From the NCBI GenBank assembly GCA_026401075.1, contig JAPLNQ010000261.1, positions 1 through 43,493 of the forward strand: DNA of 43,493 nt, written 5' to 3'. The first letter of the stretch is position 1; each line of letters opens with the position of its first letter. Below, piece after piece: positions 34,932 to 43,450 of this stretch. Under the pieces are notes generated by a model. That model made no database searches. It worked only from the letters and a program-made list of their open reading frames with translations, and was not told the origin of the DNA. The position numbers and the translations under genes were made by a program. The DNA comes from Planctomycetia bacterium (lineage in GTDB: Bacteria > Planctomycetota > Planctomycetia > Pirellulales > UBA1268).

Positions 34932-36650
34932 TCAGCGCTCGTTGCTTGGGCGGCCGCCACGGCGCGAGTCGCGAGGTGGCCTGTCGGATGAGCCGCGTGA
35001 TGAGGAGTCGGCCCGCGGTTCGCCACCACGGCCAGTGTCTGCCCCGCGGGGTGATCGGCTGCGGGCGTCGAGATTTCCGGCGATGACGATGCCGATCGCC
35101 TCCACCCAGCTCGGCACGTCGAGCACCTCGTTGAGACCACTCTCGATGATGGAGTCATCATCATCCGCCGGATGACGGTCGTCGCGGCCACGGCCGTCGT
35201 GGCCGACATCCTCGACACCGAGGAATTCCAGGCCCTCGTCGTCTTCTTCGCGTCCTCCCGCCACCGGAGCGAATTCGTCGCGTCGCCCGCGATCGAAGGT
35301 CGACGCCGATCGGCGCTCATCGCTCGTGCTCCTGCGGCTCCGTCGACCGCTGCGGGCACTCGCGTCACTCGAACGACGCGGCTCGCGGCCGCCCTCGGCA
35401 GGCGCTGCGGTACCGCTAGAATCGCGGCTACGGCCATCAACGCGGCCGCGGCGGCGGCCATCAACGCGGCGGCGGCGGCGGCGACGCCCACCTGCTTCGC
35501 CCGGCTCGCGGTTTTCCGACTTGCTGGTGCTGGAAGGCTCGCCTCCCTCGCGGCGCGACGTTTCCGACCGGCCAGAGTCGCCGGTCTTTCTGGCGGAGGA
35601 CCGCCCGCCATACCCAACCGGCAGCGGCGCGTCGTCAGCATCCTGATCGGCACTCCGGGCCGACCCTTCGCCACCATCCCGCGGCGGCTCGCTGCCGTCG
35701 CGGTCAGCCTTCGGCCGGACGCCGACCTCGCCGTCTTCCCGGTCACCTCGGCCGCGGCGGCGGCCGCCGCGGCGTCCCCGTCGTCGACGTCGCCGCGGTG
35801 CTCCGTCCGCGTCGCGGTCACCATCAGCTGCCGGCTCTTGTCGCCGGCCACCGTCATCGTTGTCAGCCGTCTCACTCTGCTGGTCGACGCGGTCCGTAGA
35901 CCCATTCAGCCGCCCGTCACGCGATTCGTCCAAGCCGCCGAGATTTTCCGCATCGGCGGGCCGGCGGTCGGTAGCCTGTTCGTCATCGAGACGTCCTGGC
36001 AGCGGTCTGTCGCGGCCTTCTTCGCGGCGTCCGCGTCCGCGGCCACCGCGGCGGCCACGGCGGCGTCGGCCGCTGCCCTCGCCCTGTTCGTCATTTCTGC
36101 CATCCCGCGGTGCGGCTCCAGATTCGCCGCGGTCACGAGACTCTGCCTCCGATCGTTCGCCGACGGGCCTGGAAGTGTCAGCGGCTTCGGGCCGAGGAGT
36201 TCCAGCGGCTTCGGGCCGAGGAGTTCCAGCGGCTTCGGGCCGAGGAGTTCCAGCGGGCGGCCGCTCGTCGTCACGACGCTGTTGCGGGGACGATTCGGCG
36301 GGCGGGCGGCGGCTGCCAAAGGAGAACTCGTCCTGCTCGCGGTCGCTGCGACGGGGCGGCGGTTCGACCGCGGCCCGCGGGGCTACAGGTGGTTGTGGGC
36401 GGCTGGGTGGGGATGTTGCCGGCGGCTCTTTGGCAGGCTCGAGCCCCAGTGAAGACGCCACGTTGCCCCAATCAGACTGGGCGGCGGCGGGCTTACTCTC
36501 GCGCGGCTTCTGCGGCGGGCGGGCAGGCGTTGCCGGGGTCGCGGCAGCCGGACGCGGTGCGGGCTCTTCCCCGGGCTTGGCGGCGGACTTCGCGCCGAGA
36601 GACTCAGCCAGACTGGCCCAGGGGTCGTTCTTCTGTTCGTGTTCCGACAT
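34932..36650 (-). CDS. Long Arg/Gly/Asp-rich intrinsically disordered protein
   Basis: A 572-residue protein from ATG 36650 (SEHEQKNDPWASLAESLG). Almost the whole length is low-complexity and charged: a Pro/Ala-rich N-terminus, a triple 8-residue repeat GTPRPEAA, and at least three Arg/Gly patches such as GRRRRGRRGGRGRGRREEG, GAPRRRRRRGRRGGRRRGRG and GRRRRRRRVDGRRRGRVDG, alternating with Asp/Glu-rich stretches. One ordered-looking segment sits near the C-terminus (IIESGLNEVLDVPSWVEAIG, then IVIAGNLDARSR). RG-rich patches usually bind RNA, and this resembles the tails of RNase E-type or Rho proteins, so an RNA-associated scaffold is a reasonable guess. It lies near rho, which has a Gly/Arg tail too. 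No family is recognised. Confidence 0.75.
   Translation of the reverse strand: MSEHEQKNDPWASLAESLGAKSAAKPGEEPAPRPAAATPATPARPPQKPRESKPAAAQSDWGNVASSLGLEPAKEPPATSPPSRPQPPVAPRAAVEPPPRRSDREQDEFSFGSRRPPAESSPQQRRDDERPPAGTPRPEAAGTPRPEAAGTPRPEAADTSRPVGERSEAESRDRGESGAAPRDGRNDEQGEGSGRRRRGRRGGRGRGRREEGRDRPLPGRLDDEQATDRRPADAENLGGLDESRDGRLNGSTDRVDQQSETADNDDGGRRQEPAADGDRDADGAPRRRRRRGRRGGRRRGRGDREDGEVGVRPKADRDGSEPPRDGGEGSARSADQDADDAPLPVGYGGRSSARKTGDSGRSETSRREGGEPSSTSKSENREPGEAGGRRRRRRRVDGRRRGRVDGRSRDSSGTAAPAEGGREPRRSSDASARSGRRSRRSTSDERRSASTFDRGRRDEFAPVAGGREEDDEGLEFLGVEDVGHDGRGRDDRHPADDDDSIIESGLNEVLDVPSWVEAIGIVIAGNLDARSRSPRGADTGRGGEPRADSSSRGSSDRPPRDSRRGGRPSNER
36183..36254. repeat. Perfect 24-bp tandem repeat, three copies, inside the RG-rich gene
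   Basis: Three identical 24-base units at 36183, 36207 and 36231. They keep the frame and encode the GTPRPEAA repeats. Identity of all three suggests recent expansion. Confidence 0.9.
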
Positions 36651-36839
36651 CGATGAGTTCCGGAGTGGGATTGTGGTGCGGGGGCTGTGTCGTGCGACGG
36701 AGCAAAACCCGGCGAAATGCCGCACGGGGATGCTCCTGACCACGGGCCGGCCTGCAGAATACTACAAATCCCGCCAGCGTGGCAGTCGGCGGCGGCTTGT
36801 ATCAGGAAACCAGCGGCCCGCCGGGGCTGGCGGCCAGCA

Positions 36840-38789
36840 CTACGGCGTCGGGAGCCGGGAGAGAGCCCGGATCATGCTGCCGTTGTCGGCGACGTCGAAG
36901 AGCGGACGATAGGGGCTGGCCAGGCCCCGCCGGGCGCGGCCCGCCGGGTACCAGACCAGATTGGCCGAGAGGTTCCAGGCCGAGGGAGCGAAGGTCACGC
37001 TGGTCGTGGGATCGAGTTGGACGGTCTGCGACTTGTCGGGCAAGAGGTAGGTAAACGTGCCCTCCAAGGCGAGCGACCGCGACATCGGGGCGCGGATCGT
37101 CGATCCGACCACACCCTGGCCGTTGCCCGAGGCACCGCCCCAGACCCGCGCCTCGTTGGCGTCACCGAAGTGGAGCCGATAGAAGGCGGTGTAGAGGTCG
37201 ACCGTGCTGGCCATGCCAGGCGACCGACCGGCTGGCGAGAACGATCCCTTCTGCTCGGTGGCGTTGAAGGCGCCCCAGAAGCCAAGTTCGTGATAGCCCC
37301 AGACATAGCTCAGCTCGCCGCGTATCTGGGACACGTCGACGTTCTCGAAGTAGCTGTCGCTGAGGTAGTCATACACTGCACCGCCCTGCAGGCCGCGGCC
37401 CTCGAAGGCCCGCGTGAAGAAGCCGGTGGTGACGAAGACCTGATCCCGCGAGTTGGCACGCAGCGTTCCCTGGCTGTCACTGAGCGTGGGCTGCTGGAAG
37501 TTGGTCTGCACGCCCCGGACGCCGATCTGCCAGCCGACACCGAACGCGTTCCAGAAGGGCATCGCCCAATTGATGTATTCGTTCGTGCCGTAGTTGCCGA
37601 GCAGGCCGAAGTTGGACTGGTTCTGGAAGGCCGTGATGCCGGCACCGGCACTGAAATCGCGATACCATCTCCAGCCGTAGTAGGGCTTGCCGAACTGCCG
37701 CAGCCAGGCGACGACCCGGCCGTCATGCGGCCAGCAGGTCAGGAAGCTGTCCGACTCCTCGCAGGCAAAGGGATCGTCGTAGAACGATTCGACATGCAGC
37801 TGGCTCGGATATTCACCCATCCACATGCCGCCATCCTCGGGCGACATGGCTCCGTCGGTGTACTCGCCCCCGTAGCCCTGGCCGCCCATGCCATCGGGCC
37901 CCATCTCCATCATCTCCGACGGGGTGGTGTTGATGATGATCGACGGATCGTCGATCGTGGTGATGGACTGGGGAGCGTTCGGCGCCGGCAGCACCTGATT
38001 CGGCCCGCTGGCGGCGGGGAGTCGTCCGGGCACGGAGCCATCGTCGATCGCACCAGCCTGCGGAGCCCGGGCCATCACCGACGGCAGCCCGTCGGCGTTC
38101 ATCGCGAGTCGGTCGGGCCGCTGGCCAGTCGATCGGCTGGCAGTCGTGTTGAAACGCGGCGCCAGTCCACCGCCGAGAGGGTTTCTGGCTGGGGCTGTGT
38201 CCGGGCGACGGGGAGTGCCCTCGACAGCAAGCACCGGTCGGCCCGCATCACCCTGCGGGGCCCGGAAAAGATTGACATCGCCCATGCTGGGCAGAGTCAT
38301 TTGGCCGTTGTTGGTGAAGTTCGAGCTGAAGCGTCCGGGCGAGCGGTTGTCGCTCTTCCAGTCGCCCATCTGGCCCGCTGGCCGGGAACGCGGTGGTGCG
38401 GAAGGCTGGCTTTGCGGGACTCGCCGACGTGGCGCGGCAGCCACGGCCGGCACGCCGGCGGGCAGGCCCACCGAGGCCGGTGCCGCGATCGGGGCAGAGG
38501 CAGCGGCCACGGGCTGCGTGGTGGCTGTCGCTGTGGCGGGCAGGCCGCCAGACGGCGTGACTGTTGCTTGAGGGGCAGGCTGAGTCGTCGACGAGGGGCC
38601 GGTGGGCGCTGAGTCTGTACCGCCCGACTGGCTTGAGGCCGCTCCACGATGGGGCGTCCAACGCAGTTCGCTCGGCCCGCCAGCGGCGACCGCCGTACTG
38701 GGCTGCTGCGACCAGGCGAGGCCGTTCCCCAACAGGGTGACGGCCATTGACATTCCAAAGAGGTATCGCAAGCCGTGCGAAACATTCAT
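36840..38789 (-). CDS. Planctomycete outer-membrane beta-barrel-type protein
   Basis: A 649-residue protein from ATG 38789, with a strong AAGGAG ten bases upstream. A signal peptide (YLFGMSMAVTLLGNGLAWSQ) is followed by about 280 residues of Ala/Pro/Thr-rich, disordered sequence, an acidic Gly/Met-rich stretch (SEMMEMGPDGMGGQGYGGEY), then from about 360 a membrane-barrel-like half with alternating aromatic and Gly-rich strands (YYGWRWYRDFSAGAGITAFQ, FGVGWQIGVRGVQTNFQQPT, TGFFTRAFEGRGLQGGAVYD) up to a C-terminal SPYRPLFDVADNGSMIRAL. It resembles the planctomycete BBP7/DUF6666-type outer-membrane families from memory. It has a typical stand-alone gene layout. Confidence 0.72.
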   Translation of the reverse strand: MNVSHGLRYLFGMSMAVTLLGNGLAWSQQPSTAVAAGGPSELRWTPHRGAASSQSGGTDSAPTGPSSTTQPAPQATVTPSGGLPATATATTQPVAAASAPIAAPASVGLPAGVPAVAAAPRRRVPQSQPSAPPRSRPAGQMGDWKSDNRSPGRFSSNFTNNGQMTLPSMGDVNLFRAPQGDAGRPVLAVEGTPRRPDTAPARNPLGGGLAPRFNTTASRSTGQRPDRLAMNADGLPSVMARAPQAGAIDDGSVPGRLPAASGPNQVLPAPNAPQSITTIDDPSIIINTTPSEMMEMGPDGMGGQGYGGEYTDGAMSPEDGGMWMGEYPSQLHVESFYDDPFACEESDSFLTCWPHDGRVVAWLRQFGKPYYGWRWYRDFSAGAGITAFQNQSNFGLLGNYGTNEYINWAMPFWNAFGVGWQIGVRGVQTNFQQPTLSDSQGTLRANSRDQVFVTTGFFTRAFEGRGLQGGAVYDYLSDSYFENVDVSQIRGELSYVWGYHELGFWGAFNATEQKGSFSPAGRSPGMASTVDLYTAFYRLHFGDANEARVWGGASGNGQGVVGSTIRAPMSRSLALEGTFTYLLPDKSQTVQLDPTTSVTFAPSAWNLSANLVWYPAGRARRGLASPYRPLFDVADNGSMIRALSRLPTP

Positions 38790-38914
38790 GACAGACTCCT
38801 TCCGATCCGGCGCCGCGGCGGGAATGGCCCAGCCGCTATTCGTCAATCGGAATAGCTATCGTCATCCGCACGACCGAAACTTCCGCCAAAATCGACGCGA
38901 CCAGAAGTCCTTGC

Positions 38915-40126
38915 CTATTTTGCGCAGTCGAGTGCGGCGGCAAGGTCGGCAATCAGGTCGGCCGAGTCTTCGATGCCACAGGCGAGCCGGATCATGTTGT
39001 CCGGGATCCGAAATGTCGCTCGCTCGGCGGGAGAATAGTTCCAGTAGCTCATCACCAACGGCTGCTCGATGAGCGACTCCACGCCCCCCAGGCTCGGGCC
39101 GATCCGCGGAATCTTGACCGCATCGATCACCCGTGCCGTCTGCCGCCAGTCGGCGTCTTTCACGAAGAACGTCACCAGACCACCGAAGCCCCGCATCGTC
39201 CGGGTCGCCAGCGTGTGATAGGGATGGCTCTCCAGCCCCGGGTAGAGCACCCGCTCCACCCGCGGATGCCCCTCGAGAAAGCGGGCCACGGCCAGACCGT
39301 TGGTGTTGTGCCGTTCCATACGCAGAGCGAGCGTCTTGAGACCACGCTCGAGAAGATAGGCATTGTGAGGCGAGTTTACGCCACCCATGATGCCGCGGAG
39401 GTGGCGGACAGGCTCCAGCTTCTCCTGCCCGCCGATAACGACGCCCGCCAGCAGGTCGTTGTGCCCGCCGAGATATTTCGTCGCCGAGTGCAGCACGAAG
39501 TCGACGCCCAGTTCCAGGGGCCGCAGGTTGTAGGGCGTGCAGAGCGTGGCGTCGATGAGCGAGAGCACGCCGTGGCGGCGGCCAATGTCGGCAAACCGCG
39601 CGATGTCTACGACGCTCAGATGCGGATTGGTGGGGGATTCGCTGACGATGAACTTGGTCCGGGGCGTGATCGCCGCCTCCATCGCCGCGTAGTCGCAGGT
39701 GGGCACCTCGCGGAACACCACGCCAAACCGAGTCAGATGCTTGCGGCAGAATTCACGGCTGCGGTGGTAGCACTCGTCGAAAAAGATGATCTCCTCGCCG
39801 GCATTCAAATGGGCCATCAGCAGGCCGACCAATGCCGCCATGCCGCTGGAGTAGAGCACGGCCGACTCACCCCCCTCGATCGCTGCCAATTTATCTTCGA
39901 CGACCCGCTCGCTGGGATTGCCGTAGCGACCGTACTCCTCGCGGGGCTGCTTCTCCTCGATGAAGTCGATGATCGACTGCGTGTCGCGGAACGTGTAGGT
40001 GCTCGACGCGAAGATCGGATCGGTGATCGAGAAGCCCGGCTTCTGCCGGGCCTCGCCGGCATGCACGGCCGTGGTGGAAGGGCCGAGGGCGGGGGCGGCT
40101 GAACCGGTGACGTCGGGGGTGAGCAT
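38915..40126 (-). CDS. Cys/Met-metabolism PLP enzyme (cystathionine gamma-synthase / beta-lyase-like)
   Basis: A 403-residue fold-type-I PLP enzyme from ATG 40126 (an ATG at 40186 is in frame but adds a poorly conserved extension). Typical motifs are FSITDPIFASSTYTF, YGRYGNPS (65-72), LYSSGMAA (91-98), VSESPTNPHL, IDATLCTPYN with Asp192, LHSATKYLGGHND with Schiff-base Lys217, GGLVTFFV, and SLGGVESLIEQP near the end. Members make or cleave cystathionine or use O-acetylhomoserine and sulfide. Motif reading alone cannot separate these. The SLGGVESLIEQP form and the HSATKYLGGHNDLLAG string are shared by the whole family. Confidence 0.93.
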   Translation of the reverse strand: MLTPDVTGSAAPALGPSTTAVHAGEARQKPGFSITDPIFASSTYTFRDTQSIIDFIEEKQPREEYGRYGNPSERVVEDKLAAIEGGESAVLYSSGMAALVGLLMAHLNAGEEIIFFDECYHRSREFCRKHLTRFGVVFREVPTCDYAAMEAAITPRTKFIVSESPTNPHLSVVDIARFADIGRRHGVLSLIDATLCTPYNLRPLELGVDFVLHSATKYLGGHNDLLAGVVIGGQEKLEPVRHLRGIMGGVNSPHNAYLLERGLKTLALRMERHNTNGLAVARFLEGHPRVERVLYPGLESHPYHTLATRTMRGFGGLVTFFVKDADWRQTARVIDAVKIPRIGPSLGGVESLIEQPLVMSYWNYSPAERATFRIPDNMIRLACGIEDSADLIADLAAALDCAK

Positions 40127-40217
40127 GCCGAATCCTGCGGGAAAAAGGGTCCAGCCGAGTCTAGTTGAGCTTCGGACGACCGACAAGGAACACGCTGCGG
40201 CGGCGGCTTCGCGGAGT

Positions 40218-40241
40218 CCCCCGGCTTCCGCCGGGGGCTTT
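40218..40241. terminator. Strong GC-rich hairpin in a divergent region
   Basis: CCCCCGGC (40218-40225) and GCCGGGGG (40230-40237) form a perfect 8-bp stem with a TTCC tetraloop, followed by CTTTTA. The shape is that of a terminator, yet no gene ends here. Confidence 0.5.
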
Positions 40242-40319
40242 TATGGTGAGAGTGTCCGCGCCCCACGCCCCAATGAAAGCCCTGAGCGTAAGCGACGGGA
40301 TGATGGGAACGTTCGACCC

Positions 40320-40387
40320 GTGGCCACGAGTTTTTAACTTGTGGAATCCGTGTCACCGTAACGGACAAGTTCAAAACTTGTCCCCAC
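40320..40387. repeat. BIME-like intergenic palindromic repeat, copy D
   Basis: It starts GTGGCCACGAGTTTTTAACT and ends GTTCAAAACTTGTCCCCAC, with the two halves inverted and joined by GTGGAATCCGTGTCACCG. Here both palindromes are of the CAAGTT/AACTTG type. It is the only copy in a divergent rather than convergent gap. Confidence 0.8.
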
Positions 40388-40466
40388 AGGGGGCAGTGGA
40401 CATATCGTTCCGAACAGGAATGGATCCCGTCCCGCTTTTCTGCCCCGATTGCTACACTTCCCAACC

Positions 40467-42206
40467 ATGAAGAAAACCACTCCTTTCGCGGCTGCTCGAG
40501 CGTCGGGCGAATCGGCCCCGCGGCCGCTCACGCCGCCCCTCCGCGTGTGGATCGGGGTGGCCTCGCTGGCTGCCGCCGTCGCCATGGTGCGGGCCGGATG
40601 GCTCGAGCCGATCGTGGGCGGCATCGTTGACCAGGCCGCGCGAAACATCATCTCGCTCATTCTCTGCTTTTCAGCGTTGATGACGCTCATGCTCTGGTTC
40701 CTGCGTGAAAGCGGCCATGCGCCGGCTGTGAAGCGGGCCGTGATCGGCGGACTGCTCGGCGCGGTGGCCCTGGGCGCTGCGGTGCTGCGGATCGAGCGGG
40801 TGTCGGGAGATCTTGTGCCCGAGTTCGCCTTTCGCTGGAGCCCATCCCGCGACCGGCTGCTGCCGCAGCATCGACCGGAGCCGCCCGCGCCGCAGGGCGA
40901 GGCAGTCGCAGCCGCTCCCTGGCAGGCATCGACCGACGATTTCCCGAAATTCCTCGGGCCGACCGGGAGCTGTGGCATCGACAGCCCCGTGCTCGATGCC
41001 GACTGGGATGCACGTCCACCGCGGCGGCTCTGGAAACGGCCGATCGGCGGCGGCTGGAGTGGCTTCGCCACGTGTGGCGACCATGCAGTGACGCTTGAAC
41101 AGCGAGGTGACGACGAGATCATCTCCTGCTGCTCGGTGGTGACCGGCGCACCGGAGTGGGCCGTCGCCGTGAAGGGAAGGCACGAGACCGTGCTCGGCGG
41201 TGTCGGGCCGCGGTCCACCCCCACGATCGTCGATGGTGTGGTCTACGCCCATGGTGCCACTGGCTGGCTGCACGCGATCGACGGCGCGACGGGCCGCGTG
41301 CTTTGGAAGAAGGACGTGCTCGACGAACTCGGCATCGATCCCGTGGCCCACGCAACGATGGTGTCCTGGGGCAGGGCCGGGTCGCCGCTGGTCGCCGACG
41401 ACCTCGTGATCGTGCCGGCCGGCGGCCCGCGGACGCGGCGATCGGCACAAGACCCGGAGTTCCTCTCACTCGTCGCCTTCGACCGCGCGACCGGTGCGCG
41501 TCGTTGGATCACTGGCGCTGAACAGATTAGCTACGTGTCGCCGGAGCTGGTCACGTTCGGCGGCCGCGAGCTGATCGTGAGCGTCAACGAGGCGCACGTG
41601 GCCGGCTACGATCCGGCCGACGGCCATGAGATCTGGGAGCATCCCTGGCTCGGCCACTCCAATTCCGATGCCAGTTGCTCGCAGGCGATGCCGGTCGGAG
41701 ACCGTCGGCTCTTTCTCTCCAAGGGCTACGGCATCGGGGCTGCGGTCTTCGAGATCGAGAAGAACGATGCCGAGCCCTGGACGCTCCGCGAGGTCTGGAA
41801 GAATTCGGCAATGCTCAAGACGAAGTTTACGAATGTCGCCATCCACGAGGGCCATGCCTACGGCCTCTCCGATGGCATTCTCGAATGCGTGCGGCTTGAC
41901 GATGGCACGCGTCGCTGGAAGGCCGGCCGCTATGGGCAGGGGCAGCTGCTCCGCGTGGGGCCGCTCATGCTCGTGCAGGCGGAGTCGGGCGAAGTGGTGC
42001 TCGTCGACGCGTCGCCCGAGAAGCATGTCGTGCGGGGCCGACTGGCCGCAATCGACGGTCAGACCTGGAACAACCTCTGCCTGTCGGGCAGCCGGCTCTT
42101 GGTGCGAAATGCCGAGGAGGCAGCCTGCTACGAGCTGCCCCTCCTCAGCAAGGCGGGCATGTCGAACGATCCTGTCGCAGCTCCTGTCACGGGAACGACG
42201 CCGTGA
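40467..42206 (+). CDS. Membrane-anchored PQQ-type beta-propeller protein
   Basis: A 579-residue protein from ATG 40467. Three hydrophobic helices in the first 115 residues (PLRVWIGVASLAAAVAMVRA; ISLILCFSALMTLMLWFL; AVIGGLLGAVALGAAVL) anchor it. From about 145 it is a PQQ-like (YncE/PQQ_2-type) beta-propeller with recurring blades such as GWLHAIDGATGRVLWKKDV, LVAFDRATGARRWITGAEQ, VAGYDPADGHEIWEHPW and LECVRLDDGTRRWKAGRYG. There are no clear quinoprotein dehydrogenase active-site residues, so it is likely a binding or structural propeller (planctomycetes have many). The next gene's GTG overlaps its stop (GTGA). Confidence 0.88.
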   Translation: MKKTTPFAAARASGESAPRPLTPPLRVWIGVASLAAAVAMVRAGWLEPIVGGIVDQAARNIISLILCFSALMTLMLWFLRESGHAPAVKRAVIGGLLGAVALGAAVLRIERVSGDLVPEFAFRWSPSRDRLLPQHRPEPPAPQGEAVAAAPWQASTDDFPKFLGPTGSCGIDSPVLDADWDARPPRRLWKRPIGGGWSGFATCGDHAVTLEQRGDDEIISCCSVVTGAPEWAVAVKGRHETVLGGVGPRSTPTIVDGVVYAHGATGWLHAIDGATGRVLWKKDVLDELGIDPVAHATMVSWGRAGSPLVADDLVIVPAGGPRTRRSAQDPEFLSLVAFDRATGARRWITGAEQISYVSPELVTFGGRELIVSVNEAHVAGYDPADGHEIWEHPWLGHSNSDASCSQAMPVGDRRLFLSKGYGIGAAVFEIEKNDAEPWTLREVWKNSAMLKTKFTNVAIHEGHAYGLSDGILECVRLDDGTRRWKAGRYGQGQLLRVGPLMLVQAESGEVVLVDASPEKHVVRGRLAAIDGQTWNNLCLSGSRLLVRNAEEAACYELPLLSKAGMSNDPVAAPVTGTTP

Positions 42207-42958
42207 ACGATCTGACTGGACGGACGGCGCTGGTCACCGGTTCGACCCACGGCATCGGCCGCGAGGTGGCGATCACATTGGCTGCGGCCGGGGCCCGCGT
42301 GGCCGTGCATGGCCGCTCTGCCGAGGCGGCAGCAGAGCTGGCGGCGGTGCTGGCCCAAACCGACCGCCATGCCGGCACGTTTCTCGCCGACCTCGCCGAC
42401 CCTGCTGCCATCGAGCAACTGATCGCCGAAGTCGGCCTGCGGCTGCCGCAGCTCGACACGCTGGTGCTCGTCGCCGGGGCCGACGTGCTCACCGGCTCGC
42501 CCGCGAAGTGGAGCTTCGAGCAGAAGCTCGACCAGTTGCTGCGGGTCGACGTCGTCTCCACGATGCTGCTCGCAAGGGGCATCGGCAGATCGATGCGTGA
42601 TCGCGAAGGGGGCTCGATCGTGACGATCGGCTGGGATCAGGCGGCCACCGGCATGGAGGGAGACAGCGGCGAACTGTTCGCTGCCACGAAGGGGGCCGTG
42701 ATGGCCTTCACCAAGAGCCTCGCGAAGTCGCTGGCACCGCAGGTGCGGGTCAACTGCGTGGCGCCCGGCTGGATCCGCACGTCGTGGGGCGAGGGGGCCA
42801 GCGGCGTCTGGCAAGAGCGGGCGGTTCGCGAGAGCATGCTCGGCCGTTGGGGCACGCCGGCCGACATCGCCAACGCCATCCACTGGCTCGTCTCGCCGCA
42901 GGCGGCGTTCGTGACGGGGCAGGTGATCCCCGTCAACGGGGGCTTTCGGCCGGCATGA
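42203..42958 (+). CDS. Short-chain dehydrogenase/reductase family protein lacking the catalytic Tyr
   Basis: A 251-residue Rossmann protein with GTG start at 42203, overlapping the propeller gene's stop. The NAD(P) motif TGSTHGIG (residues 12-19) and the Arg of GRSAEAA match classical SDRs, with VLVAGAD where NNAG is usual. At the YxxxK site it reads LFAATK, that is, Phe159 and Lys163, and the catalytic Ser region reads SIVTIGWDQ. The C-terminal segment VRVNCVAPGWIRTS and VTGQVIPVNGGF is normal. With Ser and Tyr both lost the protein is probably not a standard oxidoreductase, though it may bind cofactor. Confidence 0.9.
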   Translation: MNDLTGRTALVTGSTHGIGREVAITLAAAGARVAVHGRSAEAAAELAAVLAQTDRHAGTFLADLADPAAIEQLIAEVGLRLPQLDTLVLVAGADVLTGSPAKWSFEQKLDQLLRVDVVSTMLLARGIGRSMRDREGGSIVTIGWDQAATGMEGDSGELFAATKGAVMAFTKSLAKSLAPQVRVNCVAPGWIRTSWGEGASGVWQERAVRESMLGRWGTPADIANAIHWLVSPQAAFVTGQVIPVNGGFRPA

Positions 42959-42993
42959 CGGCGGCTGAAGTCGCAGCCGGCCCACTTTCGACC

Positions 42994-43058
42994 GTGGCGA
43001 CAAGATTTCATCTTGTTGGGCGCGGGCCTGATTCAGCAAGGTGAACACTTGCCGCCAC
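42994..43058. repeat. BIME-like intergenic palindromic repeat, copy E
   Basis: It starts GTGGCGACAAGATTTCATCT and ends with CACTTGCCGCCAC. The left palindrome is the AAGAT/ATCTT type; the right palindrome is degraded (GCAAGGTGAACACTTGC). It lies in the convergent gap between the SDR gene and the amidotransferase fragment. Confidence 0.75.
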
Positions 43059-43066
43059 GGAGACTG

Positions 43067-43450
43067 TCAAAACGTCACGACTCTGGTGTCGTCGTGACGG
43101 CGGTCGGGCGGGGCGAGCGACTGTTCGGCCACGCTCGCGTCGAGGTCGGCCACGCGATCCGAGTGGTGGTGGATGCCGGCGATGGCGAGGAAGTTTGCGA
43201 GCAGCCGGAAGCCGTGATGCGTGAGGATCGATTCGGGATGAAACTGCACGCCATAGAGCCGGTCGGCCTCGTGTGCGATCGCCATGATCGTGCCCTCGTC
43301 GTCCCGTGCGGTCACAGTGAGACCCGCCGGCAGTCTGTCGGGGGCGATGACCAGCGAGTGATAGCGGCAGGCGATCAGCGGTAAACGGCACCGCTGTAAA
43401 GTCAGACACTGGCAACTCGGGCAGGCTGTGCTGGCCGCGAATAAACTCAA
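43067..43450 (-). CDS. TrpG/PabA-type glutamine amidotransferase, C-terminal part at window edge, possibly broken
   Basis: About 127 residues, running off the right edge in one frame or starting inside it. Residues from CRYHSLVIAPDRLPAGL to the end are typical of class-I glutamine amidotransferases of anthranilate/aminodeoxychorismate synthase, with the catalytic His and Glu in YGVQFHPESILT. The upstream sequence in this frame (43394-43450) does not look like TrpG. In an adjacent frame the bases from 43493 read RASLADETAEGKSIVEF, then GQHSLPELPVSDFTAV, with better codon use but also unlike TrpG. The catalytic Cys region is not visible. A frameshift, a truncation, or an assembly join are all possible. 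Confidence 0.6.
   Translation of the reverse strand: MSLFAASTACPSCQCLTLQRCRLPLIACRYHSLVIAPDRLPAGLTVTARDDEGTIMAIAHEADRLYGVQFHPESILTHHGFRLLANFLAIAGIHHHSDRVADLDASVAEQSLAPPDRRHDDTRVVTF

Larger units (their letters stand above)
40127..40466. other. Divergent intergenic region with terminator-like hairpin and repeat
   Basis: There is no gene in this 340-base stretch between divergent genes. It holds a strong hairpin at 40218-40237, a GAGCGTAAGCGACGGG-type motif (near 40282) that recalls interspersed repeats of planctomycetes, and repeat copy D. No clear promoter for either side stands out. Confidence 0.6.

Noticed and set aside
36687-38612. Plus-strand 641-codon frame opposite the outer-membrane barrel gene
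   Set aside because: It has no domain and its composition fits the antisense of a GC-rich gene; the minus-strand gene has a signal peptide and strong ribosome site.
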